From NCBI RefSeq assembly GCF_020567375.1, contig NZ_JAJBZM010000003.1:1-64000 (forward strand): 64,000 nt of DNA, in the 5' to 3' direction. This stretch comes from Janibacter melonis. Its GTDB lineage: Bacteria; Actinomycetota; Actinomycetes; Actinomycetales; Dermatophilaceae. The translations under genes and the position numbers were made by a program. This document shows positions 53,887 to 63,287 of this stretch, one piece after another (positions within the stretch are counted from its first letter, which is position 1; every line of letters begins with the position of its first letter). The notes under the pieces are model-generated. The model was not told the DNA's origin and did no database searches. It saw only the letters and a program-made list of their open reading frames with translations.

Positions 53887-56800
53887 TCAGCGACGCAGCA
53901 CCTGGACCTCGGTCACCGCCATCTTCGCGGCACCGGAGTACGCGGTGGTGCAGTCGGTCGCGTTGTTCGGGTCGTTGTCCTGCTCGCCCTGGAAGGCGGG
54001 CCCGCCCGAGCACTGGTTGGTGACCAGCTCGACCTTGACGTGGGTCGCCGGGGTGCGCGGGATCTCGAAGGTGCGCATCTTCAGCTCCGGGGCGACCGGC
54101 CGCGGGGCGTCCCCGGGGAAGGCGTCCGCGGGCGAGGTGTAGGCCTCGCTGAAGTCGGCGTCCTGCGAGCAGGTGACGCGACCCTTGGCGTCGCACGTCG
54201 AGATCTTGAACTGACGCACGTTCTGGAAGCGACCGGCGACACCCGGCTGCGGGAGAGCGCTCACCTGGACCTTGCGGACCTGCTGGCGGCCACCGACGAG
54301 GTCGATGGTGAAGGCGCGCTGAGCCGCCGTCGGGGTGGCGACGGTGGTGCCCGTCGTGCCCTCGTCGCCGTCGGCCATCGCCTGCACCGCGGTGCCCTCA
54401 CCGGTGATGGTGGCACCGGCGGTGGTGTCGGAGAGGTTGTCGATGAGCTTGACCGGCATGTTGCGGGTCTGACCGGCCTTGGCGGAGAAGGTGACGCGGG
54501 TCTGCGCCTTGCCCGGTGCGGTCACCGTGTAGGTGCGCTCGCCGGCACCGATCTCGAAGGTCGCCGGCAGGGCCGTCGCCGGGTCGGTGTCGGCCACCGG
54601 GGTGGACCGAGCGGTGTACTCGCCGACGAAGACCTTCGTCCCGGGGACCGGACGGCCGTCCTCGTCGGTCGGCGCCGCGGTGAGCGTGGCCGAGCGGGAG
54701 TACGGGGAGCGGAAGGACGGCACCGGGTCGGAGTCGGCCGCGTTGCGCGACGAGGCCCCGTCACCCATGCCGCGACCGGCGAAGCCGTCCCACAGCAGGT
54801 CCTGGTTGGCCCCGCCGAAGCGGAGCAGGTCGGCGGCGAGCATCGCGTTGCGCGCGTCGATCATGCTCACCGAGCCCGACGGCATGAGCAGCCAGGCGTC
54901 GAAGACGAGCTGCATCCAGCGACGGTTGCCCGGGCAGGTGTTGACGGCCTTCGCGCCCGAGGCGCACGCCTTCTGCTCCTCGGCCGTGCCGGCGCCGTAG
55001 CGACCGATGAAGGCGCTGCGGATGTCGCCCTGCGTGGCCGACCAGATCTCGCCGTCCGCGTGCACCTGCGGGCCGGTGAGGTCGTAGCCGACGTTGCTGT
55101 AGTTCAGCGGGCTGTCGCTGAAGTTGTAGTTGCGGATGCCGCGGTCCGGGTTGCCCGTGACGAAGGAGCCCATCGGGGTGGCCTTCGGGCCGACCGGCGC
55201 GTAGCCCCACTCCTGGAGGTACTCGGTCGCCATGAGGTCCGACCAGCTCTCGCCCATCGCACCGGCCTGCAGACCGGACAGACCCATGTCGGGACCGCCC
55301 GCCATGCGGTTGCTGATGCCGTGGCCGTACTCGTGGCCGATGACCGACATGTCGTAGTCGCCGTCGACGCACGGGGCGTAGAAGGCGCCGGCGAGGGGCT
55401 GCCACAGGTACATGTTGCTGTAGCCGCTCACGCCGTCCGGCGGGGTGCCGAAGTTGGCGTTGTTGCGGTCACCGCGCAGCGCACCGGACTGGGAGTAGCC
55501 GAGGGTCGGGTCGTTGCCGATGCCGCCCTTGCCGTAGTTGTCGCGCTGGAAGTTCCAGGCCTTCTCGGTGAAGCCGAGGTTGTAGGCCCAGTCGTGCATG
55601 CGGTTGTGCATGCCGAAGAGGTTCGCGGTCGCGGCGTCGATGTCGTTGCGGGCCGCGCTCGTGTAGCTCGCCGGGTCGCACTTGCTGTTCGCCCACTGGT
55701 TGGTCCAGCTGTAGACGTAGCTGCGGTCGCCGCGCAGCGCGGCGGGGGTGACGGGGCCCGTGCCCAGCCAGCGCTCGCCGGCGAAGGTGTTGTTGCCGCT
55801 CGTCGTCGTCGTGCTGAGCTTCGTGGCCGGGTCGACGTCCCAGGCGAGCGGGGAGGCGGGGTTGGCCACGGTCTCGGCACAGCCGGCGGCTGCCGTCCAG
55901 CACCACTCGACGCGGGTGTCGGGGGCTCCCTCGACACCGCTGGGGGTGCCGGTGAAGACCTTCCAGCGCGGGTTGTCGGAGTCGAAGTCGACGAGGGCCT
56001 CACGGGCGATCGTCTCGCCGCTCTGGGCGTCGACGTAGACGGAGTAGCCGCTGTCCTGGTCCTCGCGGACGACGACCTGGTAGGCCTGGCGGGCGTCCTC
56101 GCCCGGCACCGGGACGGCGACGAGCTTGGCCTGCTGGGTGCCGTGCAGACCGGAGGCCGTCATGTCGGTCCAGCCCTTGCCGGAGCTGCGCTTCGCAGAG
56201 CCCGCGCGCTTGATCCCCTTCGCGTCGGCGCCGACGTCCTCGGCGGCCTTGCCGAGCGCCTCCTCCGGGGTGAGCGCGGCCGCCTTGCGGGCACCGGTGG
56301 CGCCGTCGACGGGGGCGAGGGTGGAGCTGACGTAGCGGACCGAGCCCTTGTCGACCGCGACGACAACCATGCCGTCGATGCCGGCGGGCACGCCGTCGAT
56401 GACCTGGCGCAGCATGACCACCGAGCTCTTGCCGACCTCGTTGGTCGTCACGTGCTCCATCGCCGAGATGTCGGCCGAGGTGAGCCCGAAGGCCGTCGCG
56501 TTGTCCTCGAGGTAGGCGCGAGCTGCGTCGACCGGGTCGGACCCGAGACCGGTGGCCAGGGGAGAGCTCGCCGACGTCGGGGTCACGGTGTCCACGGAGC
56601 CGAAGCGGTTCCACGTGACGACCGGCTCCGAGGTGGCCGAGCGGGCGGTGGCGCTCTTGACCGACAGGCCCTTGCCGGCGGAGCGCTGGGCGCTCGACGG
56701 CTTGGCGGTGCCCTTGCGGTTGTCGACGTCGGGCAGGAGGTCGTGCGCGTGCTCGTCCCCGGCGGCCGGTACCCCGGTCGGCGTGGAGGGCGAGGGCGGT

Positions 56801-56907
56801 GCGCTCGGGGCGGCACTAGCCCCGTCGACGGCCATCGCGAAGACGAGGGCTGCTGAGGCGGCGACTGCTGCCGACGTGGTCAGCCCACGGCGTGGGTGTC
56901 TGGTCAT
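53887..56907 (-). CDS. secreted M36 (fungalysin-type) metalloprotease
   Basis: The 1006-residue pre-pro-enzyme has a signal peptide (cleavage near GASA, residue 32), a propeptide to about 300 with FTP and PepSY-like parts (DDQDSGYSVYVDAQSGETIAR-type ending), and the catalytic domain with VIGHEYGHGISN (HExxH near 524) and downstream Glu in GAMGESWSDLMATEYL. After about 740 come two beta-sandwich domains (ATLTAAPTDEDGRPVPGTKV, and a C-terminal jelly-roll with QVRKVQVSAL). It degrades extracellular protein. The gene is monocistronic. Confidence 0.93.
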   Translation of the reverse strand: MTRHPRRGLTTSAAVAASAALVFAMAVDGASAAPSAPPSPSTPTGVPAAGDEHAHDLLPDVDNRKGTAKPSSAQRSAGKGLSVKSATARSATSEPVVTWNRFGSVDTVTPTSASSPLATGLGSDPVDAARAYLEDNATAFGLTSADISAMEHVTTNEVGKSSVVMLRQVIDGVPAGIDGMVVVAVDKGSVRYVSSTLAPVDGATGARKAAALTPEEALGKAAEDVGADAKGIKRAGSAKRSSGKGWTDMTASGLHGTQQAKLVAVPVPGEDARQAYQVVVREDQDSGYSVYVDAQSGETIAREALVDFDSDNPRWKVFTGTPSGVEGAPDTRVEWCWTAAAGCAETVANPASPLAWDVDPATKLSTTTTSGNNTFAGERWLGTGPVTPAALRGDRSYVYSWTNQWANSKCDPASYTSAARNDIDAATANLFGMHNRMHDWAYNLGFTEKAWNFQRDNYGKGGIGNDPTLGYSQSGALRGDRNNANFGTPPDGVSGYSNMYLWQPLAGAFYAPCVDGDYDMSVIGHEYGHGISNRMAGGPDMGLSGLQAGAMGESWSDLMATEYLQEWGYAPVGPKATPMGSFVTGNPDRGIRNYNFSDSPLNYSNVGYDLTGPQVHADGEIWSATQGDIRSAFIGRYGAGTAEEQKACASGAKAVNTCPGNRRWMQLVFDAWLLMPSGSVSMIDARNAMLAADLLRFGGANQDLLWDGFAGRGMGDGASSRNAADSDPVPSFRSPYSRSATLTAAPTDEDGRPVPGTKVFVGEYTARSTPVADTDPATALPATFEIGAGERTYTVTAPGKAQTRVTFSAKAGQTRNMPVKLIDNLSDTTAGATITGEGTAVQAMADGDEGTTGTTVATPTAAQRAFTIDLVGGRQQVRKVQVSALPQPGVAGRFQNVRQFKISTCDAKGRVTCSQDADFSEAYTSPADAFPGDAPRPVAPELKMRTFEIPRTPATHVKVELVTNQCSGGPAFQGEQDNDPNNATDCTTAYSGAAKMAVTEVQVLRR

Positions 56908-57047
56908 GGATGCTCCCTGGTCGGCCCCGGTAGGGGCGGCTGCACGGTGCGGTCAGTCAATCCAGGAAGCGGTATGAGGCGCATCACCTCTTGGTCTGGG
57001 TTTGTTCAGGATCTGCCGGTGGTATGTGCCGGTGGCACACTCGCGGC

Positions 57048-57899
57048 GTGAGCGACGACTACCTCGCGGTGAACCGCGCGAACTGGGACGACCGGGCCGG
57101 CATCCACGAGCACTCGCCCGGCTACGACCGCGAGCGCCTGCTGTCCGGCGAGCACGAGCTGAGCCACGTCGTCGCCTTCGACCGCCCGCGCCTGGGCGAC
57201 ATCAGCGGGCTGCGCGCGGTGCACCTGCAGTGCCACATCGGCACCGACACCCTGTCGCTGCACCGGCTCGGGGCGCGGGTCGTCGGGCTCGACCTCTCGC
57301 CCTCCTCGCTCGCCGCGGCACGTCGCCTCGCGGCGGACGCCGGGGCCGACGTCGAGTACGTCGAGGCCGACGTCTACTCGGCGCCGAGCGCGCTCGCCGA
57401 TCACGCTCCCTTCGACCTCGTCTACACCGGGATCGGCGCGCTCGGCTGGCTGCCGAGCATCGACCGGTGGGCCCGGACGGTCGCCGCGCTGCTGCGGCCC
57501 GGCGGCCGGCTCTTCATCCGTGAGGGGCACCCCGTGCTGTGGGCGTGCGACGACCCGCGCCCGGACGGCCTCGTCGTCCTCGCGTATCCCTACTTCGAGA
57601 CGCCGGAGCCGACGGTGTGGGACGACGCCTCGACCTACGTCGAGCCGGCGCCGGGGAGCGACGGGGGCATCACCGCCACCGTGACGCACGAGTGGAACCA
57701 CGGTCTGGGCGAGATCTTCACAGCGCTGACCCGTCACGGCATGGACGTCGTCTCGCTCGAGGAGCACCGCACCGTGCCCTACCTCGCGCTCGGCGACCAG
57801 ATGGTGGCCGACCCCGAGCTGCCGGGGGAGTACCGCCTGGCCGAGGGCGACGACCGGCTGCCGCTGACGTACACCTTGCAGGCCGTCCGACGCGGCTGA
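57048..57899 (+). CDS. SAM-dependent methyltransferase
   Basis: The 283-residue class I methyltransferase has motif I in LRAVHLQCHIGTDTLSLHRLGARVVGLDLS, motif II around VEYVEADVYS and motif III in LLRPGGRLFIREGHPV. CHIGTDT replaces the usual GxGxG and is typical of a family of uncharacterised actinobacterial methyltransferases. GTG 57048 is preceded at six bases by CACACT, a weak -10, suggesting leaderless initiation; the longer frame from 56991 lacks a signal. Substrate unknown. Confidence 0.87.
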   Translation: MSDDYLAVNRANWDDRAGIHEHSPGYDRERLLSGEHELSHVVAFDRPRLGDISGLRAVHLQCHIGTDTLSLHRLGARVVGLDLSPSSLAAARRLAADAGADVEYVEADVYSAPSALADHAPFDLVYTGIGALGWLPSIDRWARTVAALLRPGGRLFIREGHPVLWACDDPRPDGLVVLAYPYFETPEPTVWDDASTYVEPAPGSDGGITATVTHEWNHGLGEIFTALTRHGMDVVSLEEHRTVPYLALGDQMVADPELPGEYRLAEGDDRLPLTYTLQAVRRG

Positions 57900-57910
57900 C
57901 CGAGGCTACC

Positions 57911-57982
57911 CAGCAGTGACGGGACCCGTGGGGTAGCTGCCCCCGCATGGAGCGGGAAATGCCCCCGCAGGTCCCGTTGCTG
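57911..57982. other. structured convergent intergenic element
   Basis: CAGCA...CGGGACC (57911-57926) pairs with GGTCCCG..GCTG (57970-57982), enclosing a smaller GC-rich hairpin (GGGGTAGCTGCCCC). It lies between convergent stops and probably terminates both transcripts, although the branched shape is unusual. Confidence 0.5.
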
Positions 57983-57987
57983 CCGGG

Positions 57988-58311
57988 TCACCGCGTCGGG
58001 GCGGGGACGCGCATGGCGAGCAGCCGACTGCTCAGCGCCTTGCCGTGCGTGTCGACGGCCAGCGACGTCGTGACGCCGCCGTCGAGCGCGTGCTGGCAGA
58101 CGAGCTGGACGCCCTGGACGAGCGGCACCTCGTAGCGGGTGACGTGACCGCGCAGGTGCTCGCCGAGGTGCTCGACGACGCGCTCGACGGTGAGCACCTC
58201 GCACAGCCACCCGTAGTCGGCGTCGTCGAGGGGGAAGACGGACAGGATCGAGGTGTCGCCCTTGTCGCCGGCGCGGGCGTGGGCGAGCTCGTGGAGCAGG
58301 ACGTCGGTCAT
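57988..58311 (-). CDS. AtuA-associated small protein (ferredoxin-like fold)
   Basis: The 107-residue protein starts MTDVLLHELAHARAGDKGDTS, the pattern of the small domain or subunit that follows the DUF1446/AtuA protein. HARAGDKGDTSILSVFP is highly characteristic. Its ATG overlaps the DUF1446 stop by four bases, so the two are probably one complex. The biochemical role is not established; both occur in carboxylate or terpenoid degradation clusters. Confidence 0.82.
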   Translation of the reverse strand: MTDVLLHELAHARAGDKGDTSILSVFPLDDADYGWLCEVLTVERVVEHLGEHLRGHVTRYEVPLVQGVQLVCQHALDGGVTTSLAVDTHGKALSSRLLAMRVPAPTR

Positions 58312-59633
58312 CGGGTCTCCAGGACGTCGACGTGGGGACGGACGGCAGAGCGGTCGACGAGCGTCGAGACGATGCCGATGACCTCCTCGACGCGGGTGCG
58401 CACGCCACCGCCACCGGCCGGGCCGTTGACGTAGAGCGCCTCGACCTCGTCGCACACCTCACGAGCGGTGTCGGCGTCGGGCGCGGTGGCGGCCACTCGC
58501 AGCCGGGTGTCGGAGAGGTCGACGCCCGTGCCCGCGCCGACGACGTCGACGCGCGGGGTGATGCCGAGCGCGGCGAGCCGCGTCGCGACCACCTCACCGG
58601 CGAGCCGGGCGCGCTCGACGCACCCGGGCCCCGCGTAGGAGATGCCGCCCTCCGCGCGGTAGCCGGCCGCGTACCCGACGCTGACCTTGAGCTGCTCGGG
58701 GGCGGGACGTCCGCGGGCGCCGCTGACCCGCACGCGGTTCGGCCCGGCCGTCTCGAGCCGCACGCCGTAGAGGTCGAGCGTGACGTCGGGGGTGAGGTAT
58801 GCGCCGGGGTCGCTGATCTCGTAGAGCAGCTGCTCTCGCACGGTCGCCCGGTCCAGCCGGCCGCCGGTGCCGTCGACCGTGCCCAGGGTCGCCGTGCCGT
58901 CCGCGCTGACGTCGGCCCAGGGGAGGCCGACGTGGGCGAGGTCGGGCACCCCCTTCGCGCCGAAGGGGGACGTGGGGTCCGCGAAGTAGCCGCCGCTCAC
59001 CTGGGTGCCGCACTCGAGGAGGTGGCCGACGAGCGTGCCGTGGGCCGCGAGGGCCGGGTCGTCGAGGTCCCAGCCGAGCCGGTGGGCGAGCGGGGCGACG
59101 AAGAGCGAGGGGTCGGCGACGCGGCCGGCGAGGACGACCTCCGCGCCGGTGTCGAGCGCGGCCATGAGCGTGGCGGCGCCGGTGTAGGCGTTCGCCGAGA
59201 TGATCTCGCCGTAGGACGACAGCGGGCGGCCGTGCTCGAGGGAGGGCTGCTCGAGGTCGAGCCCGGCGAGCACGTCGTCACCAGTGACGGCAGCGACCCG
59301 GCAGCGCAGCCCGAGCTGCTCGGCGACCGCGACGGTCTCGTGGGCGGCGGCCGTCGGGTTGGCGGCACCGAGGTTGCTGACGATGCGCGTGCCGCGGGGG
59401 AGCGCCTCGGGCAGGAGCGCGCGCAGCCGTCGCGAGGTGCGGTCGTCGTGGCCGGTCGTCGGGTCGGCGCGGCGTCGCCGCTGACCGAGGGCGATGGTGC
59501 GCTCGGCGAGGCACTCGAGGACGAGGTCGTCGAGCTGCCCGTCGCGCACGAGGTCGACGGCGGGGGCGATGCGGTCACCGGCGAATCCGGCGCCGCTGCC
59601 GATGCGGACGTGGGTGCGGTCGACGGTGCTCAC
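58308..59633 (-). CDS. DUF1446 / AtuA-family protein
   Basis: From the GTG at 59633 the product is 441 residues. It has RIGSGAGFAGDRIAPAVDLV, YLPE-like LAERTIALGQRR, SNLGAANPTAAAHE, GDDVLAGL, ISANAYTGAATLMAALDTGAEVVLAGRVADPSLF and HLLECGTQVSGGYFADP, all hallmark segments of DUF1446 (acyclic terpene utilisation protein AtuA). The reaction of the family is unknown. It overlaps the CitMHS transporter gene and the small AtuA-associated gene, forming a three-gene catabolic unit. The longer frame to 60485 is inside the transporter gene and rejected. Confidence 0.9.
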   Translation of the reverse strand: MSTVDRTHVRIGSGAGFAGDRIAPAVDLVRDGQLDDLVLECLAERTIALGQRRRRADPTTGHDDRTSRRLRALLPEALPRGTRIVSNLGAANPTAAAHETVAVAEQLGLRCRVAAVTGDDVLAGLDLEQPSLEHGRPLSSYGEIISANAYTGAATLMAALDTGAEVVLAGRVADPSLFVAPLAHRLGWDLDDPALAAHGTLVGHLLECGTQVSGGYFADPTSPFGAKGVPDLAHVGLPWADVSADGTATLGTVDGTGGRLDRATVREQLLYEISDPGAYLTPDVTLDLYGVRLETAGPNRVRVSGARGRPAPEQLKVSVGYAAGYRAEGGISYAGPGCVERARLAGEVVATRLAALGITPRVDVVGAGTGVDLSDTRLRVAATAPDADTAREVCDEVEALYVNGPAGGGGVRTRVEEVIGIVSTLVDRSAVRPHVDVLETR

Positions 59634-60946
59634 CAGCTGATCGCCCCGGTGAGCAGGGCGACGGTCGTCATGACGAGCGTCGTGCCGAGCGCCCAGCCGA
59701 AGAGCCGGCGCTGGTGGGCCCCGAGGTCGACGTCGCTCATCCCGACGAGGATGAAGGTCGCGGCCGTGAGCGGGCTCAGGGGGAAGCCGGTCGTCATCTG
59801 GCCGAGGATCGCGGCCCGGCCGATCTCCGCGGGGTCGCCGCCGAGCGAGGTCGTCGTCTCCGCGAGCACGGGCAGCACGCCGAAGTAGTACGCGTCGGGG
59901 GTGAAGACGAGGCTGGCCGGCATCGAGGTGATGGCGGTGAGCACGGGCAGCGAGCCCCCGGCGGAGGTCGGGATGACGGAGACGAGCGACTCGGCCATCG
60001 CGGTGATCATGCCGCTGCCGTTGAGGATGCCGGTGAGCACGCCCGCGGCGAAGATCATCGCGACGACCATGACGACGTTGCCGCCGTGCCGCTCGAAGAG
60101 CGCCTGCTGGTCCTCCCACCGCGGCAGGTTGACGAGCAGCGCGATGGCGAAGGCGACGACGAAGACGACATGGAGCTCGAGCAGCTGGAGCAGCAGGATG
60201 ACGACGAGGCCGAGCGTGAGGAGCACGTTGACCGTCTGCACCCAGCGCGCCTGACGGCCGACCTGCGGGCGCTCGGGCAGCTGGAGCAGGGCGGTGATGT
60301 CGGAGCGGTCGACGCCGTCCTCGGCGTCCTTCGCCCGGATGCGGTCGCGCTCGCGTCGCCCGATGAAGGCGGCGGCGAAGAGGACCCAGATGATGCCGGC
60401 GGCCATCGCCGGGATGACCGGCACGAAGATCTCGCTGCTGTCGAGGTCGAGGGTGGCCATCGCCCGGGCGGTGGGGCCGCCCCACGGGATCATGTTCATC
60501 ACACCGGCGGCCAGGCCGACGACGCAGGTGAGCACGAGCGGGCTCATCCCGAGACGGCGGTAGATCGGCAGGAAGGTCGAGACCGTGATGAGGAAGGTCG
60601 AGGCGCCGTCCCCGTCGAGGGCGACCATGAGGGTGATGACCGCCGTGCCCAGCGCGATCTTCATCGGGTCGGCACCGGCCCAGCGCAGGACGACCCGGAT
60701 GACGGGGTCGAAGAGCCCGCGGTCGACCATGAGGCTGAAGTAGAGGATCGCGAAGGCGATCATGATCGCGACCGGGGCGACCGTCAGCAGGCCCTTCGCG
60801 ATGAACTCGCCGAGCTCGCCGGTGAAGCCGCCGAGGACCCCGAAGACGACGGGCACGAGGACGAGCCCGAGCAGCACCGACACCTTGCGGGTGAAGGTGA
60901 GGGCGAGGAAGACGCCGACGGTGGCGAATCCGAGGACGGCGAGCAT
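59630..60946 (-). CDS. CitMHS-family citrate/carboxylate:cation transporter
   Basis: The 438-residue protein has about 12 membrane helices, with MIPWGGPTARAMATL, TFLITVSTFLPIYRRLG, VMVVAMIFAAGVLTGILNGSGMITAM and PLTAATFILVGMSDVDLGAHQ typical of CitM/CitH symporters of metal-citrate complexes. In this context the substrate may be another carboxylate that feeds the AtuA pair. Its GTG-coupled neighbour starts four bases inside its end. Divergent to it is a LysR gene, the likely activator. Confidence 0.92.
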   Translation of the reverse strand: MLAVLGFATVGVFLALTFTRKVSVLLGLVLVPVVFGVLGGFTGELGEFIAKGLLTVAPVAIMIAFAILYFSLMVDRGLFDPVIRVVLRWAGADPMKIALGTAVITLMVALDGDGASTFLITVSTFLPIYRRLGMSPLVLTCVVGLAAGVMNMIPWGGPTARAMATLDLDSSEIFVPVIPAMAAGIIWVLFAAAFIGRRERDRIRAKDAEDGVDRSDITALLQLPERPQVGRQARWVQTVNVLLTLGLVVILLLQLLELHVVFVVAFAIALLVNLPRWEDQQALFERHGGNVVMVVAMIFAAGVLTGILNGSGMITAMAESLVSVIPTSAGGSLPVLTAITSMPASLVFTPDAYYFGVLPVLAETTTSLGGDPAEIGRAAILGQMTTGFPLSPLTAATFILVGMSDVDLGAHQRRLFGWALGTTLVMTTVALLTGAISW

Positions 60947-61058
60947 GACGAGACCTCCGTGGGGACGGATCGGCCCCGAGGCGTCGGCGCCGACCGACCG
61001 AGTGTGTCGGCGCCTACTTATGCGTGTCCAACACCTCTTCTCGATAGATTAATCGGCT
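60947..61058. promoter_or_regulatory. divergent promoter region between CitMHS and LysR genes
   Basis: This 112-base gap is locally AT-richer. TAGATT (61045-61050) is a -10 eight bases before the LysR GTG, overlapped by CGAT-N6-ATCG (61042-61055), a LysR-type dyad that would allow autorepression. Confidence 0.55.
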
Positions 61059-62021
61059 GTGAGCATCAACCCGACACTCGCGCAGTGCCGCGCCGTCGTC
61101 GCCGTGGCGCGCCATCGCAGCTTCAGCCAGGCGGCCCGCCGGCTGCACGTCGCCCAGTCCTCGCTGAGCCGCACGGTCGCGGAGGTCGAGAGGGCGTGCG
61201 GCGTGCAGCTCTTCGCGCGCACGACCCGGCACGTCGCGCCGACCGCCGAGGGGGTCGCCTTCGTCGAGATGGCCGAGCGCATCCTGCGGGTCTACGACGA
61301 GGAGCTGGCGCACTTCGGCGGGTACCTCGAGGGCCAGCGGGGGGTGCTGCGGGTCGCCGCGCTCCCGTCGCTCGCCGCGACGCTGCTGCCGCAGGTCGTC
61401 GACCGCTTCCGCGAGGCGTTGCCGGGGGTCGACGTGCAGCTGGAGGACTCCCTCGCCGCCCAGCTCGCGGCGGCCGTGCGAGCCGGCCGGGTCGACCTCG
61501 CCCTCACCGCCGAGACCGGTGGCCTGCCCGGGGCGAAGGGGGATGACCCCTTGCACTTCGAGGTGGTCGCGGGCGACGACCTCGTGTGCCTCGTCGCGCG
61601 AGGTCACCCCTTCGCCCGTCGCGCGGAGCTGGCCTGGGCCGAGCTGGCCAGCGAGCCCTTCATCTCCTTCGACGAGGCGAGCTCGATCCGGGCGATCACG
61701 GACGCGACCTTCGCCGAGTGCGACGTCGAGCCGCGTCGGCGGCTCACCGCGCGCAACGTCGCGACGGTCGCGGGCATGTGCGCTGCGGGACTCGGCGTGA
61801 CCGCGGTGCCCGGCTTCGTGGTGCCGCTCATGGCCTTCGCCGAGCTCGTGCCCGTGCCGCTCGTCGACCCGGTCGTGCGCCGTCAGGTCGGCGTCCTCAC
61901 CGACCCGCGGCGTCAGCCGAGCCCGGCCGTGCGCACGATGCTCGAGGTGCTGCGATCCCTGCCGGACGAGCCGGTCGTGCTCCCTCCGGGAGCGGGCTGG
62001 GCGGGCGCCGCGACGCGCTGA
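61059..62021 (+). CDS. LysR-family transcriptional regulator
   Basis: The 320-residue regulator has an N-terminal winged HTH (HRSFSQAARRLHVAQSSLSRTVAEVERACGVQLFARTTRHVAPTAEG) and a periplasmic-binding-like effector domain (LRVAALPSLAATLLPQVVDRFREALPGV and GLGVTAVPGFVVPLM). The GTG start is set by the leaderless -10 at 61045. Divergent to the transporter/AtuA genes, it presumably activates them in response to their substrate. Confidence 0.94.
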   Translation: MSINPTLAQCRAVVAVARHRSFSQAARRLHVAQSSLSRTVAEVERACGVQLFARTTRHVAPTAEGVAFVEMAERILRVYDEELAHFGGYLEGQRGVLRVAALPSLAATLLPQVVDRFREALPGVDVQLEDSLAAQLAAAVRAGRVDLALTAETGGLPGAKGDDPLHFEVVAGDDLVCLVARGHPFARRAELAWAELASEPFISFDEASSIRAITDATFAECDVEPRRRLTARNVATVAGMCAAGLGVTAVPGFVVPLMAFAELVPVPLVDPVVRRQVGVLTDPRRQPSPAVRTMLEVLRSLPDEPVVLPPGAGWAGAATR

Positions 62022-62108
62022 GCAGAGGTGCGCGACGGCCGATTTCGTCTGCTCGGCACGGACGGGGTAAAGTCGGCCCTCGTCGCCAGGCGTCACGCCG
62101 GGAGACAC

Positions 62109-62181
62109 GCGCCCGTAGCTCAACGGATAGAGCATCTGACTACGGATCAGAAGGTTAGGGGTTCGAATCCCTTCGGGCGCA
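62109..62181 (+). tRNA. tRNA-Arg (anticodon ACG)
   Basis: GCGCCCG (62109-62115) pairs with CGGGCGC (62174-62180), and A62181 is the discriminator. TCTGA-CTACGGA-TCAGA gives ACG, which is read as ICG after deamination. CCA is not encoded. Confidence 0.95.
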
Positions 62182-62200
62182 CTCTGTGTTGAGACAGAGG

Positions 62201-62245
62201 GACGAGGGCCTCGGCCCGGCGGATGCGCCGGCCGAGGCCCTCGTC
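62201..62245. terminator. terminator between tRNA-Arg and the DUF2971-like gene
   Basis: GACGAGGGCCTCGGC (62201-62215) mirrors GCCGAGGCCCTCGTC (62231-62245). It serves the tRNA and the convergent gene ending at 62262. Confidence 0.85.
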
Positions 62246-62261
62246 GTGTCCCCGGGGGTCC

Positions 62262-63287
62262 TCAGCCCCGGAAGGGGATCGCGGAGCGGACCACCGGCAC
62301 GTCGTAGCCGTGGCGAAGGAGCAGCTGACGCACCGAGGTCGACGCCTCCGGCCCGTTCGGCGACGGGGAGACCGCGACCGCGCGGACGGGCAGGGGCGAC
62401 GGACGTGCCGTGACGACCGCCTCCGGCCGCTGCGGCTCGGGCCCGGTGAGACGCAGGTAGGGCGCGATGCCGTACGCGGAGGACCGGTAGGAGAGCAGCG
62501 AGGCCTCGGCCGAGCGACCGGCGAGGTCGGGTCGGGTGAGCAGCAGGGCCGAGTAGCGGATCTCCCGCTCGTCGACGAAGCCCTCGTGCTTGATGAGCAT
62601 GAGCGCCTCGTGCAGCGCCTCGAAGAACGGCTCGAGGCTCGACCCCAGCCCGGCTCGCGCGTCGGCGGCCCGACAGTCCTCGACACGACCGGGGTCGCCC
62701 GGAGCGGGCTCGGTCCGGGCCGCGGGCCGTGCCAGCCCGGACAGCGCGCTGGGGAGGTCGCCGAGCAGCTCGAGGGCCGAGTCGACGAGAGCGACCTGCT
62801 CCTCGCGGGCGTAACGCACCGGACGCCAGCCGTGCCGGCGCAGGTACACCCCGTCGGCTCGGCCGAGCGGCAGCTCGACCTCTCTGCTCGTCAGCGCGAC
62901 GAGGTCGACCGTCGGGTCGAGACCGATGGCGTAGGACTCGTGCGCCCCGCCGTAGAGCCGCCACATCGCCAAGGAGTCTGCCGAGCGACTGGCGCTGAGG
63001 ATGTAGGCGCTCGCGGCGCCCGGCCCCTGCCCGTGCTCGGTGGCCTCACGAACCCGGTCCGCGAGCGTGGCGGCCAGCTCCGTGTCGCGGTCGGCGGCGA
63101 GCTGGAGGATCCGCTCGACGATCATCCGCCCGCCGAGGGCGACCTCCTGCCGGTCGTTGAGGAAGGGCGCGGCCGTCGCCCACAGGGTGTGGCTCGCGAG
63201 GATCGCGACGAGGCCTGGCCCGTCCGTGTAGTGCCACGCGAGACCGGGCGGGACCTCGACGCCCCCGACGGCGTCGCCCGTCCCCAT
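62262..63287 (-). CDS. DUF2971-family protein
   Basis: The 341-residue protein opens with LAWHYTDGPGLVAILASHTLWATAAPFLNDRQEV, the signature of DUF2971, and has SASRSADSLAMWRLYGGAHESYAIGLD and KHEGFVDEREIRYSALLL. This fold is often found in defence- or toxin-associated loci and resembles ADP-ribosyltransferase-like proteins, but no activity is proven. The ATG overlaps the upstream GNAT stop, so the two may act together. The longer frame from 63428 is inside that gene. Confidence 0.87.
   Translation of the reverse strand: MGTGDAVGGVEVPPGLAWHYTDGPGLVAILASHTLWATAAPFLNDRQEVALGGRMIVERILQLAADRDTELAATLADRVREATEHGQGPGAASAYILSASRSADSLAMWRLYGGAHESYAIGLDPTVDLVALTSREVELPLGRADGVYLRRHGWRPVRYAREEQVALVDSALELLGDLPSALSGLARPAARTEPAPGDPGRVEDCRAADARAGLGSSLEPFFEALHEALMLIKHEGFVDEREIRYSALLLTRPDLAGRSAEASLLSYRSSAYGIAPYLRLTGPEPQRPEAVVTARPSPLPVRAVAVSPSPNGPEASTSVRQLLLRHGYDVPVVRSAIPFRG

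Noticed and set aside
53797-56856. 1019-residue plus-strand frame opposite the M36 protease
   Set aside because: Shadow frame: no domain, V/G/R/D bias, and the minus strand has a signal peptide, HEYGH and a full M36 architecture.
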